59,370 nt of DNA from a virus. Below the pieces are notes generated by a model that did no database searches, was not told where the DNA came from, and saw only the letters and a list, made by a program, of their open reading frames with translations. The DNA lies in the IMG/VR virus record IMGVR_UViG_3300037106_000077, positions 1-59,370 of that record; one strand, 5' to 3'. Position numbers and translations under genes: made by a program. Shown one piece after another: positions 38,265 through 45,991 of this stretch. Position 1 is the first letter of the stretch; each line of letters begins with the position of its first letter.

Positions 38265-38581
38265 TGGCAAATGAATTATGGGAAATATTAGTACCTGCTT
38301 CTAACAATAAAGACCAGAAGTTTACTTATGAACATCATAAAGAATGGGATGCATTTGTGAAAAAAATCACAGGTGGTGTAACTATTATGAAAACAGCAAA
38401 AGGTGAATGGGTAAGTCCACATGGTAGAATTTATGTAGATAGAATGATACCATGTAGAATTGTCTGTACCGAAGAACAAATAAATGAAATTATTGATTTT
38501 ACTCTCGAACATTACAATCAAGAAGCAGTATTAGCTTATAGAATTTCAACAAATGTAATTTTACGACATAAAAATAAATAA
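38264..38581 (+). CDS. Conserved hypothetical protein, 105 aa
   Basis: ELWEILVPASNNKDQKFTYEHHKEWDAFV: alpha/beta protein seen as short ORFs in phages and bacteria (nucleotide-kinase-context type), function unknown. Its start (taATGg) overlaps the bL12 stop, so they are coupled. Confidence 0.6.
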   Translation: MANELWEILVPASNNKDQKFTYEHHKEWDAFVKKITGGVTIMKTAKGEWVSPHGRIYVDRMIPCRIVCTEEQINEIIDFTLEHYNQEAVLAYRISTNVILRHKNK

Positions 38582-38583
38582 CA

Positions 38584-39432
38584 ATGATATCAGAAAGAAG
38601 TGCAAAAGAAGGTCTAACCAAAGAATTAGAAATATTTGATTATTTTGAAATAGACAAAAATTTACCAAAACATAAAAAAATTGACGATAATGATATATAT
38701 GGTAAAAATAGTGTAATGGTAGGTAGTGGAGAATGGGGGGCAGTGCCATCAAATAATTGGAATAATAATAAAATAACGTTAAGAACACGAATTGCAAATT
38801 GGTTGCTTAGAAAATCCCCCAAACATAAAAAAAGCATGACAGTTATTGAGTTCTTTACTGGACTTACCAAATCTTATGAAGAACTTTCACCAATTGGAGA
38901 AATTGCTGAACATTATGAAAATGCACTAAAACAAGCCACAACAATGGGTCAGATTTCATTAGTTGAAAGTCTAAAAAATATTATTGATGTTGCAAGAGGT
39001 GAAGCATATCTTATTGTAATGGGATTAAAAAAATACGTTACAGAAAAACAAGTTATTGATTTTTATGAAAAAGTTGGCAGAGATAAAAATCTTAAATTAA
39101 CTTGGATTAAAAATTTTGGAAGAATTATTCCTGAAAATGTATATAAAATCAAATCAGATATTGATGAAAGGAAAATTTTTGATAATTATGTTATTTTACA
39201 TTATGACCCTAAAGATAATGGTCAAAAATTAACCAAAAAAGAAATTGAAAAGAAAAAAGACCCAATTCTTTTTGGGGTAATGAAAGAAAGTAGGAAACTT
39301 TATTATATTGCTGATTGGAAAGATGAATATTGTGATTTAACATTAGAAGAAATGTTTAAAACATTAAAAGGCAAAGTATTACAAATAAATAATAATACAG
39401 TAAAAACATTTATTGATAAAACAAAAGCATAA
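38584..39432 (+). CDS. Hypothetical protein, 282 aa
   Basis: Unrecognised. Mostly charged helices, with GLTKSYEELSPIGEIAEHYENALKQAT near 96-122 and an ETPEEK-type linker; C-terminal half VILHYDPKDNGQKLTKKEIEKKKDPILFGVMKESRKLYYIADW (split here over two strands) looks like a small alpha/beta domain. Two nt after the preceding gene, in the bL12 unit. Confidence 0.6.
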   Translation: MISERSAKEGLTKELEIFDYFEIDKNLPKHKKIDDNDIYGKNSVMVGSGEWGAVPSNNWNNNKITLRTRIANWLLRKSPKHKKSMTVIEFFTGLTKSYEELSPIGEIAEHYENALKQATTMGQISLVESLKNIIDVARGEAYLIVMGLKKYVTEKQVIDFYEKVGRDKNLKLTWIKNFGRIIPENVYKIKSDIDERKIFDNYVILHYDPKDNGQKLTKKEIEKKKDPILFGVMKESRKLYYIADWKDEYCDLTLEEMFKTLKGKVLQINNNTVKTFIDKTKA

Positions 39433-39452
39433 ATTAATATTATAATATATTT

Positions 39453-39462
39453 TGTATTTATG
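39453..39462 (+). promoter_or_regulatory. GTATTTAT-class promoter
   Basis: TGTATTTATG 14 nt before the 66-aa gene. Confidence 0.5.
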
Positions 39463-39476
39463 TACAAAAATATATT

Positions 39477-39677
39477 ATGTGGGAATATAATAGAATTTCA
39501 ATAAAATTTTTAGTGTGTCGTGACTTAATTGATAAATTAAATGAATTAGGTTCTAAGGGTTGGGAAGTAATTTATTATAATGAAATTCAACCAAATGTTT
39601 TAGGTGGTTATTATAATACAAATATTTTTTTAAAAAGAAATTCAGATGGGAATAAGAAAAGCAATAACAATATATGA
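39477..39677 (+). CDS. Small conserved protein (DUF4177-like), 66 aa
   Basis: WEYNRISIKFL...LNELGSKGWEVIYYNE: beta-alpha-beta with the GWExI motif of DUF4177-type proteins. Paralogue of the 67-aa gene at 52718 (TDGWEIIYYDEE). The 70-aa gene overlaps its end by 32 nt. Confidence 0.65.
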   Translation: MWEYNRISIKFLVCRDLIDKLNELGSKGWEVIYYNEIQPNVLGGYYNTNIFLKRNSDGNKKSNNNI

Positions 39678-39858
39678 TGAGGATAGTTCCATGACACTAT
39701 TTAAACCATTCTCTGAAGAATATAAAAATCAACTACTTGTTATTTACGAAGATGCCTATGGTGAGGCAGTATTAGAAATTAAATCAATAAAAGATATTCA
39801 AAAAAATTTTGGTGGTTCTGATGAAGAATTCAATGAAATATTAACGCAACTGTCATAA
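39646..39858 (+). CDS. Hypothetical protein, 70 aa
   Basis: Acidic, mostly helical (IKDIQKNFGGSDEEFNEIL). The start overlaps the preceding gene; a second ATG at 39691 (MTLFKPF) is possible. Unknown role. Confidence 0.55.
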   Translation: MGIRKAITIYDEDSSMTLFKPFSEEYKNQLLVIYEDAYGEAVLEIKSIKDIQKNFGGSDEEFNEILTQLS

Positions 39859-39860
39859 AA

Positions 39861-39871
39861 TTCCAACATGT
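39861..39871 (-). repeat. Inverted copy of ACATGTTGGAA
   Basis: TTCCAACATGT on the plus strand; the same 11-mer as beside tRNA-Asp and tRNA-Cys. Another inverted copy lies at 18696. Confidence 0.4.
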
Positions 39872-39872
39872 T

Positions 39873-39900
39873 TTGTAACATTTTCATATATAATTCGTAT
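39873..39900 (+). promoter_or_regulatory. TTGTAAC-n-TTCGTAT element
   Basis: TTGTAAC at 39873 and TTCGTAT at 39894, 21 nt before the 81-aa gene. Confidence 0.52.
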
Positions 39901-39920
39901 ATATATTCAAATAAGAAATT

Positions 39921-40166
39921 ATGAAAAAAGAAATAAAAGTCGAAATCACTGAGGTCTTTATGGCGAAAGCTGGAAGAGGTGATAAAGGTTTTGATAGATG
40001 TTTCTACGGTACAATCGTAAGAAAAAGAGATGAAAACAACAATCCTGTTGTTTATGGTAAAATCAAAGTTAATGATGGTTTTGTAATTGCTATGGCTGAA
40101 AATCAATGGGAACTTGGCGAAAAATTAGACCAACTAGTATTATATGTACTTAATTATTGCGAATAA
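39921..40166 (+). CDS. Hypothetical basic protein, 81 aa
   Basis: KKEIKVEITEVFMAKAGRGDKG followed by a beta-rich basic body (TIVRKRDENNNPVVYGKIKV). Conserved-looking in phage early regions, unnamed. Directly after an early-type element. Confidence 0.6.
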   Translation: MKKEIKVEITEVFMAKAGRGDKGFDRCFYGTIVRKRDENNNPVVYGKIKVNDGFVIAMAENQWELGEKLDQLVLYVLNYCE

Positions 40167-40201
40167 AAATAAAAAATTTATAAATAATGCCAGAATGATT
40201 C

Positions 40202-40471
40202 ATGAAAGACTTTGAATTACTTAAACGAACATATCCTGTTTCTAAATGTGAACGTTTTTGTGATGGTTATGAATTTATAATGAAAAATAGTACTTCTAAA
40301 GAACGTAAAGAATGGAATATTAATGAAAAAGAATTACAACAAGTAATTAAAGAAGGTGAAAAATACATATATCAAGTAGCAAAAGAAGGAAAAGAATTTA
40401 AAGTTATGTGTTTATGTTTTAATAATTATGAAATAATTAGAAAAAATATATTTAAATTTGATGATGATTAA
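40202..40471 (+). CDS. Hypothetical protein, 89 aa
   Basis: Contains CERFCDGYEFIMKNS and a Lys/Glu helix (NINEKELQQVIKEGEKYIY). Ends 1 nt before the suppressor tRNA, so the tRNA probably matures from the same transcript. Confidence 0.58.
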   Translation: MKDFELLKRTYPVSKCERFCDGYEFIMKNSTSKERKEWNINEKELQQVIKEGEKYIYQVAKEGKEFKVMCLCFNNYEIIRKNIFKFDDD

Positions 40472-40472
40472 T

Positions 40473-40548
40473 GATTCTGTAGCTGAGTTGGTTATAGCGA
40501 TGTTCTCTAAAAACATGTCATTCGTGGGTTCGAATCCCACCGGAATCA
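40473..40548 (+). tRNA. Amber suppressor tRNA (anticodon CUA)
   Basis: Acceptor GATTCTG/CGGAATC, D arm with TGGT, anticodon stem ATGTT/AACAT with loop CTCTAAA giving anticodon CUA (U33, A37), T arm GTGGG-TTCGAAT-CCCAC. It reads UAG. The amino acid cannot be read from the sequence. The peptidyl-tRNA hydrolase gene 1 kb downstream has an in-frame TAG, a possible target. Confidence 0.88.
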
Positions 40549-40609
40549 TAAAAAATAAATATTAAAATAGTTGCAGATTCAAAAATTATGATTAATTTTG
40601 TTCCCTCAA

Positions 40610-40619
40610 AGTATTTATA
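40610..40619 (+). promoter_or_regulatory. GTATTTATA-class promoter of structured RNA
   Basis: AGTATTTATA 30 nt before the ACGCAAT helix strand at 40649. Confidence 0.45.
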
Positions 40620-40629
40620 TTTTTAATAA

Positions 40630-40770
40630 TACTGTTTACTATATTAATACGCAATGTAATTACAACGGTGGCAATATGAAAAGTTGGCTTTGTAGTCACT
40701 TTCAATTTACCACAACAGTTTGATAGCCAATTTTTTATATTGCGTGTTAGGCACAGTACGGTAAAATTAA
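40630..40770 (+). ncRNA. Candidate structured RNA
   Basis: In a 260-nt gap without an ORF. ACGCAAT (40649-40655) pairs with ATTGCGT (40739-40745), closing a domain with TTGGCT/AGCCAA (40684 and 40725) around a TTGT/ACAA hairpin; GTGG (40669) can pair with CCAC. A GTATTTATA promoter lies just upstream. No known class recognised. Confidence 0.55.
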
Positions 40771-40808
40771 GACAAAACTTGATTAATTGAAATTTATAAA
40801 ATAAAAAA

Positions 40809-41048
40809 ATGGAAATAGAAGATTATTTAGTAATACATCTTGGTGAAGGTAAATTTCAGGTAAAGATGGAAAATGGCGAAATTAAAGAAGCTGGTTCAAA
40901 CTTATGTGGTATGATTAGATACACATATTTTGAAGATTATACTTTACCTGAAATTGGATGGCAAGTTACAAGAAAACAATTGTATGAAAATTATATACCA
41001 AAATTACAACAAGACATATTAAAAAATAAAATTAAATCAAATAAATAA
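40809..41048 (+). CDS. Hypothetical protein, 79 aa
   Basis: MEIEDYLVIHLGEGKFQVKME: an SH3-like small beta domain followed by a helix (QDILKNKIKSNK). No family. It is separated from the suppressor tRNA by the structured-RNA region and followed closely by the 133-aa gene. Confidence 0.58.
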   Translation: MEIEDYLVIHLGEGKFQVKMENGEIKEAGSNLCGMIRYTYFEDYTLPEIGWQVTRKQLYENYIPKLQQDILKNKIKSNK

Positions 41049-41056
41049 TTTTAATT

Positions 41057-41458
41057 ATGGAAAATAAAGTTCAAAATTTAATAATAAACGAAGAAAATAA
41101 TATTAAATTTAATCTCTTACAAAAAGAATTAAATGATAAATTAGTAATAAACGAAGAAAATGTCTCAATTGCTCAAAAAAATTTTAAAAAAGATTCATTT
41201 ACACAAACAATTAATTTTAAAAAATTAGATGATTATTTTGAAGAAATAATAGGTGAAATTAATCCAATCATTGAAAATGATAAATTAATTATTGCACATA
41301 CAGTAATTGCTAAATATAAAAATAAAACGTATATATTAGATAATACGTATAACAATATTAATGAGATTACCAAACATTTGAACTTGGGAAATGAGGTAAT
41401 ATTATATGCTCCCAAAATGGATGATAATGGTATAATATATGCCTCAATATTGCTGTGA
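41057..41458 (+). CDS. Hypothetical protein, 133 aa
   Basis: Starts with an internal repeat (VQNLIINEENN...KLVINEENV), then a mixed fold ending NLGNEVILYAPKMDDNGIIYASIL. Eight nt after the previous gene. Unknown function; it precedes the amber-containing hydrolase gene. Confidence 0.58.
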   Translation: MENKVQNLIINEENNIKFNLLQKELNDKLVINEENVSIAQKNFKKDSFTQTINFKKLDDYFEEIIGEINPIIENDKLIIAHTVIAKYKNKTYILDNTYNNINEITKHLNLGNEVILYAPKMDDNGIIYASILL

Positions 41459-41505
41459 TGCAGTATTGTGGCTAACTAGAAAATAAAAATTAAAAAACAA
41501 AAGTC

Positions 41506-41838
41506 ATGAAATTGTAGATAAAATTAGTTACAGTAACAAGAAAAGACTTAAAAAACGGTCAACAACTTGTACAATCAGCACATTCTTTAGCAGAATTTGC
41601 ACATCAATTTCCTAATCATTTCAAAGATTGGAAACAAAATTCTAATTACATTATTTCATTATCGGTCGATAATGAAGAAAAACTTCAAAGATTATATTAC
41701 AAATTGCAAGACAATGGTGCTAATGTTGTGGCATTTACCGAACCTGACATTAATGACCAATTGACTTCTATTTGCTATTACGGTACGCCCGAAATGCGAA
41801 AATTAACAGAAAAATTAGACTTAGCATTAAACAATTAA
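41506..41838 (+). CDS. Peptidyl-tRNA hydrolase 2-like protein with in-frame TAG at codon 4
   Basis: Releases peptides from stalled peptidyl-tRNA. ATG-AAA-TTG-TAG is followed in frame by the PTH2 pattern: KLVTVTRKDLKNGQQLVQSA (about 6-25), HSLAEFAHQFP, and FTEPDINDQLTSICYYG near 78-95. Full length would be 110 residues, typical for PTH2. No ATG, and no plausible GTG or TTG, exists downstream of the TAG near the N-terminus, so expression needs amber readthrough or a non-standard start such as ATA 41518. A CUA-anticodon tRNA lies at 40473. A pseudogene cannot be excluded. Confidence 0.75.
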
Positions 41839-41911
41839 AGCTATGAAACATACATAGGTAGCTAGAGCACCATAATAAATTTATAAGTCAAGTATCTTTT
41901 TTTATAATTAA

Positions 41912-41921
41912 AGTATTTATT
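41912..41921 (+). promoter_or_regulatory. GTATTTAT-class promoter of chimeric HNH gene
   Basis: AGTATTTATT 14 nt before ATG 41936. Confidence 0.52.
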
Positions 41922-41935
41922 ATTAAATTATAATT

Positions 41936-42688
41936 ATGATAAATAAACTAAATTTAAAAGAAGGTGCTTATTATATAGGTACTTGCAGAAATACTAATAT
42001 AGCTAAATGGTTTAATGGAAATTTTATATTTATAAATTTTTTTTATAAAGAACCATATGTTGAAACAATACAATATTTTGGAGACGTTAAAGAATCTAAT
42101 ATAGATGGATTTATCCCAATACAAGAAATTGTAATTAATTTTAATAATATTAGTACGGAAAAAAATAAACAAGACTATAAAAATTATGCAAGAAAAATAT
42201 ATCTTAATTTAAATAATGAAGATATTAATGGTGAAATTTGGAAACCCATTCTGAATTATAATGAAATGTATTATGTTTCTAATTTAGGTAGAATTAAAAA
42301 ACGTAATGGAAATAAAATAATGAAACAAAATTTTTCACGTGATTATTTAGTTGTTGGATTAACAAATAATAATAATCATATACGTAAAACATATAGAGTA
42401 CATAGATTAGTAGCAATAACATTTAAAAATAATAGCGATATTGCACTTGAAGTTAATCATATTAATGGTATTAAAACCGATAATCGGGATATTAATCTGG
42501 AATGGATTAAACATTCTGAAAATTCAAAACATACCTATACTTCAGGAAATAAAATTAAAAAATTAACACCAAATATGATTGTAGAAATCAAAAAAATGTT
42601 AAATAATGGATGTGTTCAAAAAGAAATCGCAAGTAAATTTAATGTAAGCCGTAGTACAATTTCTGAGATTAACACCAATAAAAAATAG
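41936..42688 (+). CDS. Small-protein fragment fused to HNH homing endonuclease, 250 aa
   Basis: Residues 1-75 (KEGAYYIGTCRNTNIAKWF, ESNIDGFIPIQEIVI) look like most of a short conserved phage protein. From about residue 95 it is a homing endonuclease: NUMOD4 EIWKPILNYNEMYYVSNLGRI, HNH RVHRLVAITF...VNHINGIKTDNRDINLEWI and a C-terminal HTH. So an HNH element has invaded the 3' part of a host gene, in frame. Ends in TAG; readthrough would add only six residues. Confidence 0.82.
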   Translation: MINKLNLKEGAYYIGTCRNTNIAKWFNGNFIFINFFYKEPYVETIQYFGDVKESNIDGFIPIQEIVINFNNISTEKNKQDYKNYARKIYLNLNNEDINGEIWKPILNYNEMYYVSNLGRIKKRNGNKIMKQNFSRDYLVVGLTNNNNHIRKTYRVHRLVAITFKNNSDIALEVNHINGIKTDNRDINLEWIKHSENSKHTYTSGNKIKKLTPNMIVEIKKMLNNGCVQKEIASKFNVSRSTISEINTNKK

Positions 42689-42728
42689 GTAAATATAAAT
42701 AAATAATTAAATTTTAATAATCATTATT

Positions 42729-43061
42729 ATGGAAACAATTATAAAAATCAATATCTTAAAAATGAAAGAAGATATTAAAGCAAAAGTTGAATTACAAAAA
42801 TTCTATAAAAATCAAAGAAAAACAGTAAAAATTGTTGGTGAAAGAAAAATGCCAGCAAGCGAAGCATGGTATAAACATTATACTAATAGAGAAGATTTAC
42901 GAATCTTATATGCTGCTTATGGTATTGCCAGAGGTAAAAGTTTTTCTCAGATTGAAAATCATTATCCTGAAGATAATCATCCACTTCAGAAATATCAAAA
43001 AGCAATTGATAGAATTTTAGAACCGTATATGTACTTGGAAGAAGTTCCAGTATTGGAATAA
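42729..43061 (+). CDS. Conserved phage hypothetical protein, 110 aa
   Basis: Basic helical protein (LQKFYKNQRKTVKIVGERKMP) with ASEAWYKHYTNREDLRILYAAYGIARGKSFSQIENHYP, a block I have seen in phage early genes without function. A terminator follows. Confidence 0.62.
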   Translation: METIIKINILKMKEDIKAKVELQKFYKNQRKTVKIVGERKMPASEAWYKHYTNREDLRILYAAYGIARGKSFSQIENHYPEDNHPLQKYQKAIDRILEPYMYLEEVPVLE

Positions 43062-43064
43062 AAA

Positions 43065-43091
43065 TAAAAAAGGAGCTAGTCTCCTTTTTTT
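43065..43091 (+). terminator. Rho-independent terminator
   Basis: AAAAGGAG-ctagt-CTCCTTTT followed by a T run after the 110-aa gene. Confidence 0.83.
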
Positions 43092-43155
43092 CTTGCATCT
43101 AATCGAATTATTATGTAGATTTACACAAAAATAACTTTATGTTAATTATGAAAAT

Positions 43156-43482
43156 ATGCCAGAAAATAATAAATCTACAAATGAAATTATTCCAGAAAGT
43201 ACTGAATTATCAAAAGAAATAACACCAACTTCATTAGCACAAGAAATTGAAAGTGGTGAAGAACCAGTATTTGAAAATCCTCTTCCAGAAGAAGAAAAAA
43301 AAGAACTTACCGAAGAAGAAAAACGTGAACTTTATATCAATCAATTAAAAGAAGTACGTGTAAGATTTCATCCAATTAAACATAAAGGTAATATTACCAC
43401 AAATCAATTTCCTATTTCTTACAAAAAAGAACGTAGACGAAAAAATAAAATACAGCAACAATCTCGCAAAGGAAATCGTTAA
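43156..43482 (+). CDS. Acidic-basic hypothetical protein, 108 aa
   Basis: First 70 residues are Glu/Pro/Ser-rich (disordered, ESGEEPVFENPLPEEEKKEL); the last 40 are Lys/Arg-rich (PISYKKERRRKNKIQQQSRK), which suits RNA binding. No fold identified. Followed by the 205-aa gene after 11 nt. Confidence 0.6.
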   Translation: MPENNKSTNEIIPESTELSKEITPTSLAQEIESGEEPVFENPLPEEEKKELTEEEKRELYINQLKEVRVRFHPIKHKGNITTNQFPISYKKERRRKNKIQQQSRKGNR

Positions 43483-43493
43483 TAAATAAAAAT

Positions 43494-44111
43494 ATGAATG
43501 TAAATTATTGTCATACAGTCCCTAATAGTCATTTTTGGGCAAGTCTTAGTGGTGTTTTATGGTCATTAAAAGATAAAAAATGCCGTGAAAGTAGTGGTGT
43601 TTTAACCAGTAGTAAAGAACATATACTTATTGGTATTAAAAATATTATAAAAAACGGATATAAACTTAAAAAAATTAATGACAATAAAATAAAATCATTA
43701 GAATATTTTACCAGTGTTCCAGAAATTATTGAATATATGGAATCTAACGAATATAATGGCGAAAAATTTATTCAATTATTAGAAAATACATTAAATAATG
43801 GATTTGATATATCCAATGGGTTAAAAATGGAAAGACATGATGTTTATAAATGTATTGATAGTGAAAGAAAATATCAAGACATGCGTTGGAATACAGACTT
43901 AAGAGAAGACCAAATTCCAGATGAAGATAAACCAGTTGCTGAATGGCTTAATTATATTGAATATCATTTAAGTAAAGCAAAAAATGAGAATTATCATTTA
44001 AATAAAGAAAGTGCACTCGATGAATTACGTAAAGTTGCTGCACTTGCAGTACGTGCAATGGAAATTCATGGATGCCCTGAAAGGCAAATTAATCCTGAAG
44101 TACAAATATAA
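43494..44111 (+). CDS. Phage protein with MazG-like C-terminal helical domain, 205 aa
   Basis: N-terminal part is a small alpha/beta domain (VPNSHFWASLSGVLWSLKDK). The C-terminal KCIDSERKYQDMRWN...EWLNYIEYHLSKAKNEN...LDELRKVAALAVRAMEIHG resembles the helical bundle in phage MazG-like/NTP-pyrophosphatase-associated proteins. Followed directly by genes for nucleotide enzymes, so nucleotide metabolism is a reasonable guess. Catalytic residues are not obvious. Confidence 0.6.
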   Translation: MNVNYCHTVPNSHFWASLSGVLWSLKDKKCRESSGVLTSSKEHILIGIKNIIKNGYKLKKINDNKIKSLEYFTSVPEIIEYMESNEYNGEKFIQLLENTLNNGFDISNGLKMERHDVYKCIDSERKYQDMRWNTDLREDQIPDEDKPVAEWLNYIEYHLSKAKNENYHLNKESALDELRKVAALAVRAMEIHGCPERQINPEVQI

Positions 44112-44112
44112 T

Positions 44113-44481
44113 ATGGATAATATCGAAGTTATTGACCTTAATAATACATATTGGGATAGGTTAAAAGGATTTGCTACAGAATTACGTATTGATGCTCGTT
44201 GGATATTACGTAATAATGATACAAAAAAACCATACGGTTCATTAAGAATTGCATCACATCCAGATTTACCACCGGGATACTTACGTGCAATATTCACTTA
44301 TGTTACAAAAATTAAACCAAAAAATAAGGAAGAAAAAATGAAAACCGTTGAGGATTTTCAAATGAAAATCACAGAATTAGAAGTTTATTCAATTAGTGAT
44401 GAGATTAAAACAGAACAAAAAAAATATGAAGCACCATATAAAGAACTTGAAGGTATGTTTGGTGTAAAAATATTTGAATAA
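44113..44481 (+). CDS. Hypothetical protein, 122 aa
   Basis: ATG 44113 (MDNIEVIDLN) is the likely start; the longer frame would overlap the preceding gene by 100 nt. Contains YGSLRIASHPDLPPGYLRAIFTYVT and a charged C-terminal helix. No family recognised. Confidence 0.58.
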   Translation: MDNIEVIDLNNTYWDRLKGFATELRIDARWILRNNDTKKPYGSLRIASHPDLPPGYLRAIFTYVTKIKPKNKEEKMKTVEDFQMKITELEVYSISDEIKTEQKKYEAPYKELEGMFGVKIFE

Positions 44482-44512
44482 TAAAAATAATTACAATAAA
44501 ATAATTTATATT

Positions 44513-45412
44513 ATGGGAAAAGAAAATACAAACATAGTAGAAGAAATAATTATGGAAAAACAAGAAAAAAAAGAAAAAGATATTACTGCAACCACTGGTA
44601 AAGGTGGTGGTCTTAGATTTAACAAAGGAAAATTAAGATTTGATTTAGTTGAACCTCATGCATTTGAAGATTTTGTTCAAGTACTTACTGATGGTGCTAA
44701 TAAATATTTTGATAGAAATTGGGAAAACGGTCTTACATGGACATCTGTTCTGGCTTCACTTAAAAGACATATACAAGCAATAGAAAAAGGTGAAGATTAT
44801 GACCCGGAAAGCGGACGTTTACATATTTCACATGCAGCTTGTAATGTACATTTTATTAATGCATTTTATTATATATTTCCACAAGGTGATGATAGACCAA
44901 AAAGATATCTCAAACTTCCAAAAATTGGTTTAGATGTTGATGGAATTCTTGCTGATTGGACAGGTGCATGGCATAAAAAATTTCCTCAAATGACAGCTAC
45001 TCCAAATTCATGGTACTTTGATAGAAATGTTACTCAAAGATTTGAAGCAATGCGTAAAGCTGGAACTCTTGATGAATTCTATCTTAATATAGAACCATTA
45101 ATAAAACCAGAAGATTTACCATTTGAACCATCTTGTTACATTACTTCAAGACCAGTAACAAAAGAAATTACAGAACAATGGTTAGACAAACACAATTTTC
45201 CCGGAAAAAAAGTAATTAGTCTTGACCTTAAACAAAGTAAAGTAGATGCAGCAAAAGAAGCAGGTGTTGAAATATTCATAGATGATTGTTATGAAAATTT
45301 TTTAGAACTTAATAATCATGGAGTCTTTACATACTTATACACAGCACCTTGGAATATGAGATATAATATTGGTCATATGCGTCTAAACACCTTAAAAATA
45401 TACCATTGCTGA
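44513..45412 (+). CDS. dATP/dGTP diphosphohydrolase-like domain fused to HAD 5'-nucleotidase-like domain, 299 aa
   Basis: N-terminal domain: GLRFNKGKLRFDLVEPHAFEDF, GANKYFDRNWENGLTWTSVL, LKRHIQAIEKGEDYDPESG and HISHAACNVHFI, the pattern of DUF5664 dATP/dGTP diphosphohydrolases. C-terminal domain: KIGLDVDGILADWTGAW (HAD motif I DVDGIL), ITSRP, and FIDDCYENFLEL (motif IV). Together they could steer purine deoxynucleotide pools and 5'-nucleotides. ATG 44513 is used; an ATG at 44552 would also keep the domains. The fusion of the two activities is unusual. Confidence 0.83.
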   Translation: MGKENTNIVEEIIMEKQEKKEKDITATTGKGGGLRFNKGKLRFDLVEPHAFEDFVQVLTDGANKYFDRNWENGLTWTSVLASLKRHIQAIEKGEDYDPESGRLHISHAACNVHFINAFYYIFPQGDDRPKRYLKLPKIGLDVDGILADWTGAWHKKFPQMTATPNSWYFDRNVTQRFEAMRKAGTLDEFYLNIEPLIKPEDLPFEPSCYITSRPVTKEITEQWLDKHNFPGKKVISLDLKQSKVDAAKEAGVEIFIDDCYENFLELNNHGVFTYLYTAPWNMRYNIGHMRLNTLKIYHC

Positions 45413-45454
45413 AATAAAAAAATTTTAATGTTATTGAAATAACTTTTGTTTTTG

Positions 45455-45464
45455 AGTATTTATA
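45455..45464 (+). promoter_or_regulatory. GTATTTATA-class promoter
   Basis: AGTATTTATA 39 nt before the 159-aa membrane protein gene. Confidence 0.48.
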
Positions 45465-45502
45465 AATAACAAAATAACATTTAAATCATTAAATTTAAAG
45501 CA

Positions 45503-45982
45503 ATGAGTAATATCATATCAGATATTGTCGAAGATATTAATTTAAAACCAAATAAATCTAAACTCGTTTTAAAATGGGTCATTAGATGTAGTATCGGTTT
45601 AATTTGTGCAGCATTTATTATTGGACAAGTTAAATCAAGTCATATTAATAAATTAGATAAAATTCAAAATAGTATTGATGATAATACAGCAGCAATAAAT
45701 AATTTAAATCAACAAATGATTACTGGTTTCAATAATGCTAATTTAAGAATTGATAAAATTTATGATGATGGATTTAATATGTTTAATGATTTTCAAATTT
45801 ACAATAAAAAACAACTTGAAATAATTATCGAATATGGACAAACAAATAAAGAATTGGTAATGAAAATGTTAGATGTTAATTCAATGGAAAAGACAAAAAA
45901 TATGGAAATAAATTTACAACAGAAAAAAAAAGAAAATAGTACTTATTCTATTGGTGTAAAACCAGTAGAAGATAAAAAATAA
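45503..45982 (+). CDS. Membrane-anchored coiled-coil protein, 159 aa
   Basis: Cytoplasmic N-terminus, one membrane segment WVIRCSIGLICAAFIIGQV (about 25-43), then a heptad-like helix (DKIQNSIDDNTAAINNLNQQ) projecting outside. The pattern suits a spanin-like or exclusion protein; no lipoprotein partner is seen beside it. Confidence 0.6.
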   Translation: MSNIISDIVEDINLKPNKSKLVLKWVIRCSIGLICAAFIIGQVKSSHINKLDKIQNSIDDNTAAINNLNQQMITGFNNANLRIDKIYDDGFNMFNDFQIYNKKQLEIIIEYGQTNKELVMKMLDVNSMEKTKNMEINLQQKKKENSTYSIGVKPVEDKK

Positions 45983-45991
45983 TCTGATTTC

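Noticed and set aside
41842-41875. Short ORF ATG-AAA-CAT-ACA-TAG after the PTH2 gene, a second apparent amber near a start
   Set aside because: Only ten codons even with readthrough and no recognisable product; likely chance.
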